Of a DNA stretch of 46,212 bases, positions 42,764 through 46,212 are shown in pieces (the first letter of the stretch is position 1; every line of letters begins with the position of its first letter). The DNA is from Paenibacillus dendritiformis. Its GTDB lineage: Bacteria; Bacillota; Bacilli; Paenibacillales; Paenibacillaceae. Made by a program: the position numbers and the translations under genes. The notes under the pieces were generated by a model that saw nothing but the letters and a program-made list of their open reading frames with translations, was not told where the DNA came from and made no database searches. The stretch covers positions 1 to 46,212 of the forward strand of contig NZ_LDIG01000204.1 in the NCBI RefSeq assembly GCF_015845845.1, read 5' to 3'.

Positions 42764-43336
42764 TTACGGAGCAAGCCCTTCCATAAAATGAAGCCGGAAA
42801 TGGTACTTAATCTCTTCCTTGTCAAGCGGATCGTACAGCTTGTTCCATTCCGTCGTCAGCGCCTTGTACATCTGCAGCATGACGAAGCTGACAATCTTCG
42901 GGTTATGCCCCTTCACTTCGCCCTTCTCCATGGCGAAGCGCACCTGGCGCTCAATGTAGGTGAGCAGCTCGTTCTCCAGCTTCTGAATCGCCTCGCGGGC
43001 CATCGGCGTGCCCAAGTCTCGAACTTCCTGCGAGAGCTTGATGGCCAGCTCATGACGGCCCCGGAATTCAAGCACCCGATCAAGAACGCGATACAGATTG
43101 TCGAAGAAAGGCTTGTCTTCCTGAATTTCTCGGTCGGCAATCCCTTTCATTTCCATAATTAACTGTTGTAAAATTTCATCAAAGAGTTCTTCCTTGTTCG
43201 TGAAGAACGTGTAAATTGTCCCCTTCCCTACCTTGGCAATCTTGGCGACTTGATCCATCGTGGTCGCCTTATAGCCGAACAAGGCAAAGGATTGGGCAGC
43301 CGCATCTACGATGAGCTTACGGCGGTCAACGGACAT
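42764..43336 (-). CDS. TetR/AcrR-family regulator (second)
   Basis: A 190-residue protein with an N-terminal HTH (LIVDAAAQSFALFGYKATTM, AKIAKVGKGTIYTFFTNKEE) and a helical ligand domain. It is divergent from the glycosyltransferase gene across 212 bp that hold its promoter and an 8-13-8 inverted repeat. It probably represses itself and perhaps the glycosyltransferase; the ligand is unknown, a membrane-lipid signal being only a guess from the neighbour. Confidence 0.92.
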   Translation of the reverse strand: MSVDRRKLIVDAAAQSFALFGYKATTMDQVAKIAKVGKGTIYTFFTNKEELFDEILQQLIMEMKGIADREIQEDKPFFDNLYRVLDRVLEFRGRHELAIKLSQEVRDLGTPMAREAIQKLENELLTYIERQVRFAMEKGEVKGHNPKIVSFVMLQMYKALTTEWNKLYDPLDKEEIKYHFRLHFMEGLAP

Positions 43337-43377
43337 GTACTCCGCCTCCTTCCCCCCGACGGGAGGCTGATATGACT

Positions 43378-43406
43378 AAATGACCAATATAATTTTTCGG
43401 TCATTT
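43378..43406. promoter_or_regulatory. inverted-repeat operator for the second TetR regulator
   Basis: AAATGACC (43378-43385) and GGTCATTT (43399-43406) are perfect 8-bp arms 13 bp apart, lying downstream of the tetR2 promoter start and 42 bp before its start codon. A further TGAC at 43373 repeats the half-site. The position fits autorepression. Confidence 0.75.
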
Positions 43407-43420
43407 CCTTTATAATATTG

Positions 43421-43449
43421 AACATAGCATAAATCGGCCCTGTTTTCAA
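43421..43449 (-). promoter_or_regulatory. promoter of tetR2
   Basis: Minus strand: -35 TTGAAA (43444-43449), a 17-bp spacer and -10 TATGTT (43421-43426). The start near 43414 is just upstream of the inverted repeat. Confidence 0.65.
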
Positions 43450-43526
43450 CTTTGACAGCTTCCGGGACCGCGTCTGCCCCTTGACATTTCCGTATGCAAT
43501 AAGATGCTTCCTTTTCATTTTCCGGT

Positions 43527-43532
43527 TATAAT
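43527..43532 (+). promoter_or_regulatory. TATAAT near the glycosyltransferase gene
   Basis: A consensus TATAAT lies only 17 bp before the ATG, so a start from it would leave almost no RBS. A TTGACA at 43481-43486 has no -10 at proper spacing (ATGCTT at +17). The actual promoter is unclear. Confidence 0.3.
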
Positions 43533-43548
43533 GAGGGTAGGTGAGAAT

Positions 43549-44655
43549 ATGCGAAAGAAAAGAATTCTTCTGTTGTCCGAAGGCTTCGGAACCGGACATA
43601 CGCAGGCAGCCTATGCATTGTCCGTCGGGATTAGGCAGTTGGCGCCGGAAGTGCAGACCCGCGTCATGGAGCTGGGCAAATTTTTGAACCCAACGGTCGC
43701 TCCCTTAATTTTTGCGGCCTATCGCAAGACGGTGAGCGTATCTCCGAAGCTGGTCGGCCTGCTCTACCGCAAGCAATATAAAAAATCATTGAACCGGGTT
43801 ACGCAATCGGCTCTGCATCGCATATTCTATACGCAAGCTTCTCATGTTATCAGACAGCTGCGGCCGGATGCCATCGTCTGCACTCATCCGTTTCCCAATA
43901 TCGTCGTCTCCCGCCTGAAGCGGGCCGGATTCGACATTCCTTTGTATACGCTGATAACCGACTATGATGCGCACGGCACCTGGATCACCCCGGAAGTGAG
44001 CAAATATCTCGTCTCGGCACCCGAGGTGGAGCAGAAGCTGATCCAACGGGGCATTTCCCCCGAGCATATCATCGTTACCGGCATTCCCGTCCACCCGAAG
44101 TTCTGGCAGCGCTGTCCGCAAGCGGAAGCGCAGCAGCGGCTCGGCCTGAAGCCGCTCCCGACCGTCATGCTGATGGGCGGAGGCTGGGGACTCGCTCTGG
44201 ACGAGGAGCTGCTGCGTTATATGACGAAGTACCGGGACCAGATTCAGCTTCTCCTCTGCATGGGAAGCAATGAGAAGGCGATGCACCGGATCGAACAGGA
44301 TCCGATCTTCCAGCATCCGAATATCCGGATATTCGGTTACACGCAGGAAGTATCGATGCTGATGGACGCTTCCGACTTGCTTATTACGAAGCCGGGAGGC
44401 ATGACCTGCACGGAAGGGATGATGAAGGGCATCCCGATGCTCTTTCATGCGCCGATTCCGGGGCAGGAGGAGGAGAACTGCGACTTCTTCATCGAGCATG
44501 GACTCGGCGAACTGCTTGAATCGAGGGAGACGATCGACCGCTGGTTCCATGATTTGAGTCAACACTACGAGACGCTTCGGCAGAAGCGGCAGCTCGAGCC
44601 TTCTCCGGCGGTGAAGCCGGACCGCTGCCCGCGCGCCGTCATTGATTTGCTCTGA
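43549..44655 (+). CDS. MGDG synthase/UgtP-family glycosyltransferase
   Basis: A 368-residue GT28/MurG-like two-domain enzyme that most likely adds glucose from UDP-glucose to diacylglycerol, making glycolipid and the anchor of lipoteichoic acid. N-terminal RILLLSEGFGTGHTQAAYAL (Gly-loop), the lipid-acceptor segment VCTHPFPNIVVSRLKRAGFD, YTLITDYDAHGTWI, and the C-terminal nucleotide-sugar site LMGGGWGLALDE, DLLITKPGGMTCTEGMMKGI and PIPGQEEENCDFF. The start is the ATG after GGTGAG. A small membrane protein gene follows by 41 bp. Confidence 0.9.
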   Translation: MRKKRILLLSEGFGTGHTQAAYALSVGIRQLAPEVQTRVMELGKFLNPTVAPLIFAAYRKTVSVSPKLVGLLYRKQYKKSLNRVTQSALHRIFYTQASHVIRQLRPDAIVCTHPFPNIVVSRLKRAGFDIPLYTLITDYDAHGTWITPEVSKYLVSAPEVEQKLIQRGISPEHIIVTGIPVHPKFWQRCPQAEAQQRLGLKPLPTVMLMGGGWGLALDEELLRYMTKYRDQIQLLLCMGSNEKAMHRIEQDPIFQHPNIRIFGYTQEVSMLMDASDLLITKPGGMTCTEGMMKGIPMLFHAPIPGQEEENCDFFIEHGLGELLESRETIDRWFHDLSQHYETLRQKRQLEPSPAVKPDRCPRAVIDLL

Positions 44656-44696
44656 AGCAGCATCCGCCATACTGAAGATAAAGGAATGATTCGATT

Positions 44697-45074
44697 ATGA
44701 TGTTCACCCCGGTAGGGTTCGCAGGCTATATTATCATTGGACTGGCCCTGCTCGCCAGGACGCTCGGCTGGATAACCAATTCCTTCCTGTTCGCCGCGCT
44801 GATTATTGCCGGCTTCATCTGCTTCGGCGTCGTGGAGAGCCGTTGGGGACGGCGGCACTGGCTTGTCCGCTATCTCGATTACACGCCGCTCATGGTTCTC
44901 GTTATTGCCTATGTCGTGGCAGGGACCGCGACGCCTCAATATGTGGCGATTGCGCTGCTGCTCCCGCTCGGCGCCGCCAGTTCCTACGGAGCGGTCCGGC
45001 TCGCGCGCACGAAGAAGTACCGGACGATGCCGGTCATCGACGAGCATAAGAAGGAACCGCCCAAGTTCCAGTAA
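44697..45074 (+). CDS. small membrane protein, unknown function
   Basis: A 125-residue protein with about four TM helices (about 7-22, 27-45, 62-80, 82-98) and a basic, hydrophilic tail (ARTKKYRTMPVIDEHKKEPP). AAAGGA lies upstream of ATGATG; the second ATG may also serve. It is 41 bp after the glycosyltransferase and before a strong terminator, so the two probably form one operon. The family is not recognised; a helper in glycolipid flipping is only a guess. Confidence 0.8.
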   Translation: MMFTPVGFAGYIIIGLALLARTLGWITNSFLFAALIIAGFICFGVVESRWGRRHWLVRYLDYTPLMVLVIAYVVAGTATPQYVAIALLLPLGAASSYGAVRLARTKKYRTMPVIDEHKKEPPKFQ

Positions 45075-45116
45075 CCTGCCGATCATATCCACATGCGCGA
45101 ATGATATCGCGAACGA

Positions 45117-45144
45117 GAAAAGAGGCCCTGTGGGGCCTCTTTTC
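45117..45144 (+). terminator. terminator of the glycosyltransferase operon
   Basis: GAAAAGAGGCCC-TGTG-GGGCCTCTTTTC: a 12-bp perfect stem with A/T tracts on both sides, 43 bp after the stop. It would work in both directions. Confidence 0.9.
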
Positions 45145-45222
45145 ACACTGTCGACAGTTGAACCTCAGACGGAGTAAGGGTCTGAGGCTGGTTTGCTTAA
45201 AATAACTTCTATAAACTATTAA

Positions 45223-45860
45223 TTAATGTCCTTTTCCGATTGTAAAAGTGCTATCCCAATACCACTTATCACCAAAACCAGAAAATGTAATTCCGGCTAT
45301 ACCTATATTTTATACCTATATTTAATGTAACGTTATTTACAGGGAGCCAAGAATGACCATAAGCTGAGGCAAACATTCCAGTTTCTAGATCATGCCTAGT
45401 AGGAATGCGGACCTCATTTTGAAGCCAGCCGTAGTGGGGACCATCATTATGGTCGTTAATATCAATGTATCCTCTTGTACCATAAACTGAACTCACATCA
45501 ATCGATGAAAAACCAGGCTCAAAAATACTATTTCCATAATCATACTGGTATAATCCACTATAATCTACACGTGTGGTGTGACTTTGCCATGCTGTACTGA
45601 TGGTGTCAACATAAAAATTAATTGGCCGATTATCCCATCTAAAAATCGTTCGATATATATATTTAAACTCTTTACCGCTAGAGGTTTTCCCTAAGTACGT
45701 TATCATTGCCCCGCCGCTGAAAATACCATCTCTTACTGAACCCATGTCATAAGTGGTAATTTCATCGAGTCCAATTCATTAGATTGTTCGACACTTACAT
45801 TATTCAAATCGACAGTTGTAAACACATCATTATTCGAAGTTGCTTCAACTTTAAAAGTCC
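45223..45860 (-). pseudogene. secreted-type protein gene, two frameshifts, cut by an IS
   Basis: Read on the minus strand with two one-base corrections, the product runs VEATSNNDVFTTVDLNNVSV ... LD, then (shift near 45780) DEITTYDMGSVRDGIFSGG ... VNNVTLNIGIKY, then (shift near 45300) GIAGITFSGFGDKWYWDSTF ... GKGH and a stop at 45223-45225. The longest single frame is 45269-45745. Its AT content is far above the neighbours. The aromatic-rich body (Tyr, Trp, Asp, Asn) looks like an exported beta-sheet protein; the N-terminus, with any signal peptide, was removed by the IS at the right edge. The family is not recognised. Confidence 0.7.
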
Positions 45861-45866
45861 GGTGAA

Positions 45867-46212
45867 TTAGTGCAGTTGTAGCCGTCTGATGGACATGCAA
45901 AACGAGTAAAACAACTCAGCCAGCGCTGAAATGAGTAGGCGTGACAACGCCTCTGTCATCACGGATTTCGTTTTTTGGCATGCCGACATACCAGTTCGAG
46001 ATCGCTTTTTCCCAAACCGGCATAGTCTTTTCAGATTTTGAACGATCGCCGTCAGTAGCGCCTGTTCTTGCATGCAGTCGAGTCCGCGGCTCCGTGCACG
46101 ATCCATGCCATGCGCAACTTTGCTTTCAGCAAACACATGCTCACAGCGGGTTCGTAACTTTTGCAGATGACGGTAAGAACCCGTTAGCTGAATCCGTTTA
46201 GCTCTGTTTCGG
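45867..46212 (-). CDS. IS1182-type transposase, C-terminal part (runs off the window)
   Basis: The frame is open on the minus strand from the window edge: RNRAKRIQLTGSYRHLQKLR, then CEHVFAESKVAHGMDRARSR and the terminal MQEQALLTAIVQNLKRLCRF. This is the C-terminal DDE signature (E...F...K..HG..RAR.RG...) of IS1182-like transposases, with the last catalytic Glu. The N-terminal part is outside the window. Its stop lies within about 10 bp of where the broken gene starts. A clear terminal inverted repeat could not be picked out. Confidence 0.82.
   Translation of the reverse strand, partial: RNRAKRIQLTGSYRHLQKLRTRCEHVFAESKVAHGMDRARSRGLDCMQEQALLTAIVQNLKRLCRFGKKRSRTGMSACQKTKSVMTEALSRLLISALAELFYSFCMSIRRLQLH
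45867..46212 (-). mobile_element. IS1182-type element, 3' end (partial)
   Basis: It contains the transposase fragment above. The insertion point appears to be near 45850-45866, where the reading of the truncated secreted-protein gene begins. The true IS boundary cannot be fixed without the other end. Confidence 0.6.

Overview
The window looks like a chromosomal segment of an endospore-forming, moderately GC-rich Firmicute, most likely Paenibacillus or a close relative. The evidence is strong AGGAGG ribosome-binding sites, a CIRCE-controlled groESL operon, leucine T-boxes, an M-box riboswitch, an SspH spore protein, spore-type NHEJ genes and SigA-type promoters. The gene order groEL-groES-tatC-tatA ... 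ABC-F ... tsaD-rimI-tsaB-tsaE matches, from memory, the B. subtilis ydi/groESL region. Genus-level assignment is inference.

Left edge (1-1300): the end of an ISL3-type insertion sequence that has landed inside a tyrosine integrase gene. The integrase also carries a frameshift and lies against the 3' end of groEL. Housekeeping block (1314-8455, minus strand): groEL/groES with CIRCE and promoter, tatC/tatA, a MogA/MoaB protein, 5-formyltetrahydrofolate cyclo-ligase, a full-length SEDS protein and an FtsW-like SEDS protein lacking its middle. Magnesium block (8456-10527): M-box, first terminator, a small ORF, a second terminator, then mgtE. An ABC-F protein follows.

12900-18800: a YbaK remnant, a tight cluster of DnaA boxes, leuA behind two tandem leucine T-box leaders, and the t6A operon tsaE-tsaB-rimI-tsaD. 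19000-20260: a TetR-HXXEE membrane protein pair with an 18-bp palindromic operator. 20350-23776: sspH divergent from a three-gene NHEJ operon (ku, ligase, polymerase), in which the two LigD activities are separate proteins. Then a cardiolipin synthase, and an M23 peptidase-bactofilin pair (cell shape or coat).

27400-32390 is poor in genes and rich in repeats: pyrimidine-rich tracts, nine 17-18-bp tandem repeats, 37-39-bp repeats and a dispersed inverted motif. It also holds a short rfbC-rfbD operon with two unfamiliar small genes and an XRE regulator. 32388-39898: an MFS transporter with a 15-bp minisatellite in its central loop, a large gltB without gltD, and an EamA transporter. 40127-45074: a secreted protein of eight Ig-like repeats, a TetR regulator divergent from a processive-type diacylglycerol glycosyltransferase, and a small membrane protein. 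Right edge: an AT-rich secreted-type gene broken by two frameshifts and cut by an IS1182-type transposase that runs off the window.

No tRNA, rRNA or CRISPR array was seen. The points most worth a second look are the DnaA-box cluster away from oriC, the internally deleted FtsW, the layered mgtE leader, the tandem T-boxes and the repeat families.
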